A stretch of 64,000 nucleotides of DNA from Pseudoscleropodium purum (Eukaryota; Streptophyta; Bryopsida; Hypnales; Brachytheciaceae), in the NCBI GenBank assembly GCA_963969395.1, contig OZ017798.1, positions 22,312,173 to 22,376,172 of the forward strand, written 5' to 3'. The position numbers were made by a program, and so were the translations under genes. The notes under the pieces are model-generated. The model searched no databases and was not told the origin of the DNA. It saw nothing but the letters and a program-made list of their open reading frames with translations. Shown piece by piece: positions 1-10,422 of this stretch (the first letter of the stretch is position 1; every line of letters starts with the position of its first letter).

Positions 1-13
1 TCCCACGTTGTCC

Positions 14-82
14 ACCTCTAGGGCGACGTAAACCAATAGGATGTCAACTGCAACCTCTTCCAGGGCAACGTAAACCTATCGG
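14..82. repeat. Two degenerate direct repeats at the window edge
   Basis: Two similar units of about 27-30 bases (14-40 and 53-82) share the core ACGTAAACC followed by an AT(A/C)GG-like end. The reverse complement of that end resembles the 21-bp units at 330-413, so both may belong to one repeat field. No gene is visible here. Confidence 0.45.
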
Positions 83-329
83 GTGGCCTAGAGACTTGTA
101 CAACCAATTTGTTCATTCACACCAATTGAAAATGTTTTTTTCTAGTTCGGAATTGGGTTCAGAGCACCCGAAAGGACTTGGTCTATCCCAAAAGTTTTTT
201 TTTAACTCATGGGTGAGCAACATCATGCTCTCAGGTGTTGTTCAAGTTTGCAAGATGTCATGGTAAACCAAAATTGGTGTGAAAATCCCTCTATCCGTGT
301 ATTGGATGGTGCTAGACATTTGTGGCGCT

Positions 330-413
330 GTCCTATCGGTTTTTGTCCATGTCCTATAGGTTTCCATCGAAGTGCCGTAGGTTTCCGTTGATGTCCTATG
401 GGTTTAGTTCGTC
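330..413. repeat. Four tandem 21-bp units
   Basis: Units begin at 330, 351, 372 and 393. Three start with GTCCTAT and one with GTGCCGT, and each has a GGTTT core about nine bases in. Because 21 bases is seven codons, both strands read as short heptad-repeat peptides, but the frames are short and not gene-like. It is best taken as a small minisatellite. Confidence 0.75.
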
Positions 414-2308
414 CTGCACCAGGACAAAGTCGACATTGGAGGAGGTTGGGGTGCATTTAGTATTCCATAGTTATTATCAATTTCTGAAATTTTGGAGCAC
501 CATCAATGTCTTACCTGGCACTATTAGAGTGATTAGTGACCCCACTAGGAACACAGCTTTTTCAGTGTAAATCATTGCTGAAAATGACTTTTTCAAGGCT
601 CACCAAGTTAGAAAATATTTTGACTGTTTCAAGTGAAAAAGGTGAGCGTTATGGATACATGTTTTGTTGGTTGTGGAGTAGTGTACAGACCGTTTTGGGC
701 AGATCACTTCAAAAAATCATAGAAAATTCATACTTACATGAAAAAATATAATTTCAATTGCTGTTGTTGTTTCTTACGCTTGTTTGTATGTGGGGGAATT
801 TTAAAAAAAAAATTCAGCCATGGCATGTGTGCAAATTCAAAATTCTGACCATGATGGGCTGTTTTACCTTATATTATGCTGGGTTTTTTTCCTCTGGGAT
901 TTGCTCTGAGTCTGTCATCTGTCACAATTGATTGACCCACTGTTGCAGCATATCCTAAGTTAAGTTAAGACTTATAAGTGTGTGAAATACTTTTCAGGGG
1001 AGGGAGGGATGTGTAAGTTAAGCTAAGGCGTGTGGTTCCACATTCTATTTGGCAAAAGTAAGTCACCCGTAGTCTGCCAACCCCAGAAGTAAATTAAGTT
1101 AGTACAGAGTACTAGACATGATTGAGAGGTTCAGTATACCATCAACTGAAACAGCCAGTAATGTAATGCAGTGATTATTGGATTTCAAGATGAAATGAAA
1201 TGTGTAGAATGAAGATGAAATATACCTTGCAATGAAATTTTGTTTCATTTGTTTGAAAAGGGAGAAAAGGGAGCCAAGTCTATCCATTGTTAGTAATTCT
1301 AACTTTTCCAATGAATAAATAAGTCAAGTTGTTTTGAATTTGTCATACAGTACTAATGATAGTGGTGCTAAGTTAAGTGAGCTACAGTAACGAGTTATAT
1401 GATAACTTAGTGGTTCCATTGAGCAATTTTAACTGAGGTACCTAAGATATTGACTGCCTGAGCAGGCATGCTAAGCTTACCATGAAAACTTGCTGATCCC
1501 AGATACTGAGCTTTAATAATATATGTCCTATTCTGTTCCTTGGTACTTGGACACGACCTGCCATCAATCACTTTGCAGATGATCACTCCAGTTAAATAAG
1601 TTCAGGAGTTGACTCTGACCTCCCAATGGGAAGTCCATCAATTCCCTTGCAAGTTGCAACAACTGCTGCCCTGAAGAAGAAATGGTCAAAACCCAACCCA
1701 ACCCAACAGAGCTTGAAAGTTTGGACAGGAAACAGACCAACCCACATTCAACGAACTTAACTTACAAGCAAGCCAGCCTTCAAAATGGGGAGGGTAGGTT
1801 ATTTCAGTTTGTCAATCACAAGCATTTGGTCCTTCTTCAAATTTTGGAAAGGACATGCACTTGGTCAGGTTAGGTAGGATCGGGTACAGGAAATGCCCTA
1901 TCCATAGAATTTTTTAAAACTTCCAAACAAAAACAAAAAGCATATAATATGTTTTGTTTATGAGAACATTCTTACCAACTGTTGGAATTTACAATTCTCA
2001 ACTTTTTGTTAAAGCCATTTGGGATGTAGATCTTTCATTAGGAAAAATCTGAACCCCTAGGAGGGTCGCTAAGGTTTCATTTTTCAACCTCCCACACTGC
2101 AAGTATAGAAATATTAAAACTTGATGTTGTGTTGACATGGCACAAGTAATGCCACATCAAATGCTTTCACTAAAAAATAATAAAAAATAAAAAAACAGTT
2201 TTAATTCCTCTTTCATTGCACTAGGGGATTAAAAACTTGCAAATCTTTCCAAGGGCGGAAATTTTTTGTAATGCTTTCAGTAGATACCACCTTCTACTTC
2301 ATAAATGT
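414..2308. other. AT-rich intergenic DNA, no gene seen
   Basis: Only short open frames occur here, with no recognisable protein. A short CCCAA-rich run lies near 1690-1710. No RNA gene or bounded transposon could be supported. Confidence 0.6.
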
Positions 2309-2312
2309 TTAA

Positions 2313-3239
2313 CCCCTAAAGGTCCAAACTGCGTTTTTTTGGTAATATAGCGATTTTGGACAACTCACTACGAATGGAGTTTTTATTTTATTTTGCTGAA
2401 ATTTTCACACAACATGTACCCAAGGAGTAGCTTAAAGGCCCAACAATTTTCATAACTTTTGACTACATGATTCAAAAGTTATTACATGATATGTAATTTT
2501 CAATGTTCAATAGGCAACCCAAAAATTTCCTTAAAAATCACTTTTTTCAAAAATAAAAATTTGAAATTGATTTTGTAGATTTATATATATGTGAAAAGCT
2601 TTGAACCATTCCATTTTGATTTATGAGATGAAAGTTATGAGGTGTTCTAGTTTGCGGGCATTCATGGATTTCCTACTCAAAAATAAACTTTTGAGTCCTT
2701 TATTTAAATCAATTTTTTTTATATTTTTTGAAAAAAATATAAAGATATGATGTAGATTGTTTATTACTACATTACCACCGTTGGGATTGGAATTTTTCAA
2801 TTCCATAATTAAATTCCTAACAATTTAGGGTTTTGAATCACTTTGTACTTCTTTCTATTTACTATTTTTTTCCTATATGTTGTGCAATTCCAAATGATCT
2901 AAAATTTTTAAGCATGTAGCCAACTTGCCTTGAAAAATGAGTCCAAAGGGTAACCATCATTTTGGACATTTTTTCATGAAAATGTGACCTTGTGAAGTGC
3001 AGCTGCCCATATTTTCAGAGGGTCAAAAAAATGGTTTTTGTCACTTCACACATTAATATCTTAGAATCTACACGGTGGAAAATTCTGAAATTTTTTCCAC
3101 ATCTTTTCAAAATAGTTTACTACAGGATCCTATAGTTACATGTTTCCAAAAATGTTTTTCATTTAAAATTTGATGCTTGTTTCAGAAATGGCAGTTTTGG
3201 AGTGTTTTTGGTGAAAACATAGTCTCCGACCTTTAGGGG
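2313..3239 (-). mobile_element. TTAA-flanked non-autonomous element, copy A
   Basis: A 927-base element. Its left end is TTAA then CCCCTAAAGGTCC, and its right end is CCTTTAGGGG then CTAA, a one-base variant of TTAA. It is the inverted twin of copy D (5399-6325), which has exactly the same length and reads the same at every stretch compared. No transposase is present; the 61-codon frame shared with copy D is simply element sequence. Ends beginning CCC with a TTAA duplication are typical of piggyBac-type transposons. The superfamily assignment is inference because no transposase was found. Confidence 0.75.
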
Positions 3240-3243
3240 CTAA

Positions 3244-4148
3244 ACTCTAAAGTTATATGACTATGTTTTCATTGGAAACACTCAAAAACTACCGTTTTTA
3301 GTACAAATATCAAATTTTTGAATTTTTTTTGACATATACAACCGTAGGATCTTGTAGTATATTGACACGAAAACATGTGATAAGAATTTCAAACATTTCC
3401 ACCGCATGGATTGCAAGATATAAGCACTAAAAGTCATTTTTTTAGCCTACAAAAAGCAGGGCAGCTGCACTTCATAAACTCAATTTCCTTTGAAAAAAGG
3501 TCCAAAATGGTGTAGCTTCTTTAGATTCTTTTTCCTAGTCAAGTTGGACACATGCTTGAAAAATTTCAGATCATTTGGAATTGTACAATATATAAGAAAA
3601 AAAATAGTAAATAGATAGTAATACATAATTATTCAAAATACAAAATTGTTTAGAATTTATGGAATAAAAAATGCCAATTCCAATGGTTGCAATATTGCAG
3701 TAAACAATATATATTCTATGATTTTATTTTTTTCCAAGAATATTGAAAATTGAGAAGGATTAAAGACTTCAAAATTTATTTCAAAGTATAGAATTTATAA
3801 TTGCATGCAAACAAAAAATCCTCATAACTTTGACTCATTGATCAAGATGGAATGATTCAAAACTTTTCACATATATATAACTCTAGAAAATTAATTTCAG
3901 ATTTTTGTTTATGAAAAAAATGATTTTTTTTTTATCTGCTTGGATTGCCCATTTGCAAAAAAAAATAACATATTAGGCCATAAATTTTGACTCATACTTC
4001 CAAATGTCATGAAATTTATTGCATATGAAATATATTCCTTGTCCACACCTTCTCATAAAATTTCAGCTTAAAATATACAAATTCTCATTTACGGTAGTCT
4101 ATCCACAATTTCTATACAACCAAAAAGTACATACTGATCTTTTAGGGG
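3244..4148 (+). mobile_element. TTAA-flanked element, copy B (diverged, abuts copy A)
   Basis: A diverged relative of copies A and D in the same orientation as D. It starts ACTCTAAAG directly after the CTAA that ends copy A and finishes CTTTTAGGGG followed by TTAA (4149-4152). Internal landmarks shared with D include the GACTATGTTTTCA block near the start, the GCAGCTGCACTTCA block in the middle and the poly-A/T rich end. It has many substitutions, so it is older than A or D. Confidence 0.65.
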
Positions 4149-4427
4149 TTAAAGGTGATTATGAAAGTTTTTTTGTTTCATTTTTCTATGTCTTATCAAC
4201 CCATTTTCCAACATACATGTATTGACTAAAATGCACAAGTTGTAGGACATATGTTGTTTTTTCTAAAAATGTTGAAAGACAAAACTGCACCTATGGGTAG
4301 GGCTAAAAAAACTATTTTTTTAAGTTTAGGCACATTGAATTTGCAATGATGGGGATTTTCACTCTAAAATTGAAGAAGGATTTAGTTGAACAAGTTAACT
4401 CAAAGATAATATAGTTGAATTTGGTTC

Positions 4428-4640
4428 CCCCTAAAGGTCTAAGGCCTTTGTTTTGTCTAAAAACATTGAAAAACTGCCATCTCTATTGCAAAGTGCAAAA
4501 CTTTTATTTTATTTTGTATATTTAACCATAGGATCTTGCACTAATCTACTATGAAATTATGTGGAAGAAATTTCAAAATTTACTCATGTAGACTACAAGA
4601 TATTTGCATTTAAAGTGAAGGAAATGTTTTATCTTGTACC
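4428..4640 (+). mobile_element. Fragment of the TTAA family, copy C
   Basis: It begins CCCCTAAAGGTCTAAGG and then follows the first 200 bases or so of the family (AAAAACTGCCAT, TAGGATCTTG, a TGTGGAAGAAATTTC-like block). The flanking TTAA is not recognisable and the far end is lost, so it is a truncated old copy. The right limit is approximate. Confidence 0.5.
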
Positions 4641-5335
4641 TTACCTCACAAGATTTTAAGGCTTTGAATCTTCTTAATTAAATGTTTTTGCAATAGTAAT
4701 TTTGAATTAAAAAAAAGTGTTGTTGAAGAATTGAGCTCAAAGTCTAGGAATAAAATACAAAAACAAACAAACTTGAACTCAATTCTTTAAAAAACTGTTA
4801 AATAAAAGTAGATACCAAGACATGGTAGAAAGAAAAACTAAAATGTGTTTAGTTTAAGATAGAATTGAAGCAAAGTAATCCAAATAGTAAGATTGTCCTA
4901 GTAAGCAAACTAACCCTCTAGATCTTTTTTCAAAATCATATATTGTAAAAATTGATGAAAAAAATGAATCTTGTAAGTTATTTTTTTAAAGGTGATGCTT
5001 TGATTAGTGATTACCCTTCGAATAAGGCAATCCGTAACTTTTTCATTACTAGTCAAAAATATAATTAATCAAAATTTTCCATTTAGATAAAAATATGTTT
5101 TATGAGAAGGAAAAAAAAATTATTTTGAGGTTTCATGACTTTTTTGTGTGCCCGGATCAACAATCTTCATTTTTTGCTTATAGTGGCAAAACCATTGTTC
5201 TTGGTCATTGATTGATATAAAGAATTATATTCCTCTAAAATTAATGTGTTTATTAATCTTTAAAAAAAATTCAAAAATCATGCCAAAAATTGAGATCATT
5301 GGAACCTACTTGAAGTTTCATTTGTCCCATGAAGG
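4641..5335. other. AT-rich DNA, nothing recognised
   Basis: Homopolymer-rich sequence between element fragments. No gene, RNA or bounded repeat was seen. Confidence 0.5.
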
Positions 5336-5398
5336 TTGTAGTCTAGGTTATGCTCTATTCAATAATATATAGGACGACTAGTATAATGGTCTTTTTAA

Positions 5399-6325
5399 CC
5401 CCTAAAGGTCGGAGACTATGTTTTCACCAAAAACACTCCAAAACTGCCATTTCTGAAACAAGCATCAAATTTTAAATGAAAAACATTTTTGGAAACATGT
5501 AACTATAGGATCCTGTAGTAAACTATTTTGAAAAGATGTGGAAAAAATTTCAGAATTTTCCACCGTGTAGATTCTAAGATATTAATGTGTGAAGTGACAA
5601 AAACCATTTTTTTGACCCTCTGAAAATATGGGCAGCTGCACTTCACAAGGTCACATTTTCATGAAAAAATGTCCAAAATGATGGTTACCCTTTGGACTCA
5701 TTTTTCAAGGCAAGTTGGCTACATGCTTAAAAATTTTAGATCATTTGGAATTGCACAACATATAGGAAAAAAATAGTAAATAGAAAGAAGTACAAAGTGA
5801 TTCAAAACCCTAAATTGTTAGGAATTTAATTATGGAATTGAAAAATTCCAATCCCAACGGTGGTAATGTAGTAATAAACAATCTACATCATATCTTTATA
5901 TTTTTTTCAAAAAATATAAAAAAAATTGATTTAAATAAAGGACTCAAAAGTTTATTTTTGAGTAGGAAATCCATGAATGCCCGCAAACTAGAACACCTCA
6001 TAACTTTCATCTCATAAATCAAAATGGAATGGTTCAAAGCTTTTCACATATATATAAATCTACAAAATCAATTTCAAATTTTTATTTTTGAAAAAAGTGA
6101 TTTTTAAGGAAATTTTTGGGTTGCCTATTGAACATTGAAAATTACATATCATGTAATAACTTTTGAATCATGTAGTCAAAAGTTATGAAAATTGTTGGGC
6201 CTTTAAGCTACTCCTTGGGTACATGTTGTGTGAAAATTTCAGCAAAATAAAATAAAAACTCCATTCGTAGTGAGTTGTCCAAAATCGCTATATTACCAAA
6301 AAAACGCAGTTTGGACCTTTAGGGG
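5399..6325 (+). mobile_element. TTAA-flanked non-autonomous element, copy D (intact)
   Basis: A 927-base element with perfect TTAA on both sides (5395-5398 and 6326-6329). The ends are CCCCTAAAGGTCG and, inverted, CCCCTAAAGGTCC, a 12-base match in a 13-base terminal repeat. The related empty locus at 31942-31945 shows a single TTAA joining the same two flanks, which supports a 4-base target duplication. There is no transposase frame, so mobilisation would have to be in trans. Copy A is near-identical and inverted. Confidence 0.82.
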
Positions 6326-6627
6326 TTAAATAGGAAAGGATAAATAGTCTATTGTTATGTGACTAATGTTGCTTTTCAAGTAGTATTTAGAGTTTAAAAT
6401 CAAATGTACCTAATTTGAGGCTTTATATCACACTGAAAGTTTAATTTTATAAGGTTCATAATTTAGTTACAATCCATTACCAATGCTATTGATTGGATGA
6501 ATCTAGTTGTAGTCTTGCCTAATATTCTATAGGTTGGTCAAAGATTTCAAACAATGATTAAATTTTGGTCAATTTGTCATACAAATGTATGCACAACACC
6601 TAATCAAATGCCAAGATAGTACTTTAA

Positions 6628-7472
6628 CCCCTTAAGGACTTAATCCATTGTGAAATGGTCAAACTTTTTATCTGAACTAATTTTAGCCTTTTTAATAGTG
6701 TTCAAACAACAATCTGATATTTTTACTACTTGAAACTCTGAGTTTTGAGAAATTGCAATTTGTCTCATGAAAATTTCTAATTGTTATCATTTTTGTTGCA
6801 AAAAATGAACATAAATGAGTAAAAATAGAAAAAACAATCCAAATTATTTGAAATTTTATTGGGAGGTAAAAGTAGCAATGGAGATTAACATGAAAAATTT
6901 TCACTTGGTTATTTTATTTTTTAAACCCCAAATAGCCACATCAAACACCTTGAAGTCAAATTTGACTATCAAACCAAATTTATCCTTTTATTTAATTGAT
7001 GTACAAAATATTTATATTTTTTGCTAGTAGAAAAATAAAATTTCTAATTATTTTCTATTTTTTCAATAATTTTGAAGGAAAAATAAAATTATTGTGATTT
7101 TTCAAAGCTAAAGGTGGAAATAAAACTATATCAATTACAATATATATTAGAATAATCTATAATTTTTATTATAAATGAAAAGTGGAATGAGAAACATGAT
7201 TTAATAATTTAAATTCAAAATACACTAAAAATAAATAAGTTATGAATAAAAAGCACACCATATTGTGTTATTGGATTTTAACACAAGGAGCTTTCAATTG
7301 CAATAACTTTTTCAATTTTTGACATTTCTCAAAACTTTAAAATGGAATAGAAACAAAACTTTTTGAGCTTTTTTTTTTAGTTGAAATTGAATTCTAAAGA
7401 TAGTTATTTTAAAAGTTTTAATCAAGGTTGACCAAAGTGCATCCACTTTTGGGATGCCTGCGCGTTTAAGGG
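6628..7472. mobile_element. TTAA-flanked element, copy E (distinct subfamily)
   Basis: An 845-base element flanked by TTAA at 6624-6627 and 7473-7476. Its ends are CCCCTTAAGGAC and, inverted, CCCTTAAACGCG. The interior does not obviously match copies A-D, so it is a separate subfamily using the same target. The aligned repeat at 32231-32260 lacks the element and has TTGA at the insertion point. No protein is recognised inside it. Confidence 0.72.
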
Positions 7473-7710
7473 TTAAAATAGACTTATATATACATATGGT
7501 TCCTTAATCTATGCTTTTTTTTAATGTTTATGTCAATTTTGTTTAGTCATTGTTGCCTTTGTAGAGTCTATTCATGTATTTTAATTAATGTGCAGTGCCT
7601 AACAATTTTGCATTCTATATCAAATTGACTTAGTTTACAAAAGTATGAAGTTGAGATCTTGCATCAACATTTATTTTTTATATTTAGCTTTTACAGTTGA
7701 TCTCTAGTCA

Positions 7711-8207
7711 AATAATCCAAAACACACACACAAGTTGAATGCCACCAAACTACTACAAGATTTGAATAGCTACGGCTAGTGGATTACTTCTATCTCCAAC
7801 TTCAAGAACAACACTAGCTTCAACAAGACTATGGCACTGACAACAATAATGTCCAATGTATACAACAATCTCTAAAATTTAGCTCAAGACCCAATTCTAA
7901 CATTTGGACACTTAGGCTTGGGAAAACACAACATTCTGGAGCACTCTCTCTTGTTCATGCTCCAATTGGTTACTTTCGATCATTCAATTGCTACTCTCTT
8001 GGTTTCTCAATCTCCAATCACTCAATCAATCTTATACTCCAAAATTCATCATTCCACGCACTGACATTGTAATTACAAACTTATTCATTTTCCACTTTCA
8101 CTTTTGCTCAATCTCACAACAATTACATTGTGCTTGTAGTCTAAAAAATTGCAACGTTCAAAAACTCATAGGAGCAACCACTCACAAGCATATAATTTCG
8201 CTACATG
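7711..8207. other. Intergenic DNA, no gene seen
   Basis: AT-rich, with a run of CAATCTCC-like sequence near 8010-8030. No supported feature. Confidence 0.5.
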
Positions 8208-8209
8208 TA

Positions 8210-8783
8210 CAGTAGGGTACCAATCAAAATGTCGTTTTCGAATTTGCAGTGAGAAAAATTTCAGTACTGCCAACTTTGAAAGCCTCTTGAGAGCTCAAAA
8301 ATTAGTATTTTACCACAAAATCTTTACCAAAGAATTTTCTTTAAGTTAATTATATGTATGACAAATTTCAAGGCCAAAAGATTCACCGAAAAAAAGTTAT
8401 TAAAAATCTACCAACATTAGTAGCTGTGGAAATTTTTTCACTACTACCAACTTGACAGCCTCCCAAAGATTGAATTTCTTTTTTTGCCATGAAATTCTTG
8501 TAAAAAACCCCTCTTTATGGTTATAACATGTGATAAAAATTTCAAGGCCGAAAGATTAATACAAAAAAATATATTAACAATCTACCAATATGTGTCGTTT
8601 TGAGAAACAATTGTAAAAACCATTTCACTACTTCAACTTTGACACCCTCCCAAGGGCTGAAAAATTGTTTATTTACCATTAAATTTTTGGCACAACATGC
8701 TCTTTATGATAACAACATTCATGCCAAATTTCAAGGTCAAAAAATTTATACAAAAAAAAATATTTACAATTTACCAACGTGTA
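8210..8783. repeat. Left terminal inverted repeat, built from three related units
   Basis: The arm is nearly the reverse complement of 10423-10997. Inside it three degenerate units of about 170-190 bases follow each other (about 8229-8416, 8417-8588, 8589-8777). Each has a GTCGTTTTGAGAAA- or GTAGCTGTGGAAA-like start, a CAACTTTGA(A/C)(A/C)(G/C)CCTC block, a TTTCAAGG(C/T)C(A/G/C)AAA block and a final AATCTACCAA-like end. The last unit overlaps the 3' end of the transposase frame. Confidence 0.8.
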
Positions 8784-9779
8784 TGTCCTCCATTTGCCTC
8801 AATCACTACTTGTAATCTAGAGGGCATAGAATGACATAGTCGAAGGAGCTTTGTACCATCGATTAACCTCCACTCTCTTTCAATAACTACCTTCAAGTCA
8901 TCTAAATTTTTTGGACACATTGGACCATGTTGCACAACATCTTTCAAAATCTTCCAAAAGTTCTCAATTGGATTGAGATCGGGAGAATTTGCAGGCCAAT
9001 CGAGCTTTTCCAAAAGGTGTGTTTGTCTCCATTCTTCATATACTTTGCTATGATGAACAAGTGCGCCATCTTCCATGAGCAATCCGTGTGGCACTCTACT
9101 CATAAAATGAAGCAACTCGACATTGTAGACCACTTCAACAAAATCCTTAGCAGAATGTCTATGTTTGGGCATAAAAACAAGTTGTGACTTTTTTCCTCCA
9201 GCAAATGCATCCCAAATCATTAAAGAAATTCTCCCACTCTTAAAAATTGGAACTATACAACTTGATGAATAGCGCTTATATGCATTTCTCCAAATATGAA
9301 CTTGTCTAGAATTTTTTTCAACTTCAAAGGTAGATTCATCTGTCCAAACAACTCTCTCCCATTCTTTTATAGTCCACCCACAATACTTTTGAGCAAATGC
9401 CAATCGTTGAGACATGTGACGATGTGTCAAAAAAGATTTTTTAACAACAATTCGATTGAAAATGCCACTCTCATGTAAGGCCCTTCCAATAGTCGATCTA
9501 GACACTTAAGTAGAACATATATTAGTGATCTCAGAGAGTGTCGAGCCACGATGAGTTTTTGACACGTATAATAGCACGGACATCTCTATCACTAAGCTTT
9601 TTAGCATGACTTCCACCACAAGGTTTGCACTTATAGGTTCCATCTTCTCGAAATTTCTTCACTACCCTCTGAATTGTTCTAACATAGACTCCAACAATAG
9701 TTGAAATGTCAACTCCTGTCTTCCCTGCCTCACTCAAACCTACTATGCAAGCACGAGTTTCATCTGAAATAGCCATCAC
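8771..9779 (-). pseudogene. Tc1-type DD34E transposase, two inactivating lesions
   Basis: It would cut and paste the surrounding element. The N-terminal piece (9779-9531, 82 codons) carries the helix-turn-helix DNA-binding part (GVDISTIVGVYVRTIQRVVKKF) split here as ISTIVGVYVRTIQ. The catalytic piece (9505-8771) holds the full DDE domain: first Asp in WTDEST, second Asp in MEDGALVHH, and Glu in NPIENFWK, with 34 residues between the last two, hence DD34E. It ends ANGGHTRW, the usual Tc1 tail. Together they give about the normal family length of 340 residues. Between them a one-base shift near 9540 moves the frame, and an in-frame TAA (9506-9508) lies just before VSRSTIGRAL. With only two lesions the copy is recently dead. 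Confidence 0.88.
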
Positions 9780-10422
9780 TCAATGATCATGATCTAGCGT
9801 TCACTTAATCACCATGATCCAGCCTCACTCACTGAGCACATATATAACCTCACTCAGTCATAAAAAAAAATCTCACATACCCTCGTTCATTCACCGTCAT
9901 CTTGCCTCACAACCTTCACCAGACCTCACCAGTCACCACATGTAAGTTATAACCTCACTCACTCTTAAAGAAAATCTCACATACCTCCATATATCCTCAG
10001 ACATTCATTCTATACCTCATCCACTCAGTTATCACATAGCCTAGATTTACTCAGTTAACTCATTTTTCATGCACTCAATCACTCATGTTTACAAAGTTTC
10101 AATCATGTGCTTAGAAAATAATCACCCATCACTTGCTTCTCTCATCATCCCACATCCCACCTCCTATAATGCTCTATTGTAAATGCAAGCATTCTTATTG
10201 AGAGGAAAAAGCTTCTTCATGCATGTATGGTCTTCAATTTTTAAACAAGTGCAGTCTTTGAAATGTGACAAGTGCACACAACTAAATTTGGCTATCCTTG
10301 ATTTTTTTGAGAAGCATTTATGATTAGAGATTGCATCATCTGGAGAATTTCAATCTAGAAGTATGATTGTCTGACATACTTCAACAATTTCAATGTCTTT
10401 AATAAAAGGTATCTCACAACTA

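Larger units (their letters stand above)
5336..7710 (+). repeat. Dispersed repeat, copy 1, interrupted by elements D and E
   Basis: Segments 5336-5394, 6330-6623 and about 7477-7710 align in order with a single stretch at about 31886-32480. The outer limits are approximate. The nature of the host repeat is unknown. It carries no recognisable coding sequence and its value is as an aligned empty/filled site pair for two transposon insertions. Confidence 0.7.

Noticed and set aside
2313..2325. Telomere-like CCCTAAA words at the ends of the TTAA elements
   Set aside because: Each occurs once per element end and never in tandem, so they are terminal-repeat sequence and not interstitial telomere arrays.
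2621..2806. A 61-codon frame conserved exactly at 5832-6017
   Set aside because: Its conservation is explained by the near-identical transposon copies A and D; the frame is disrupted in diverged copies B and G.
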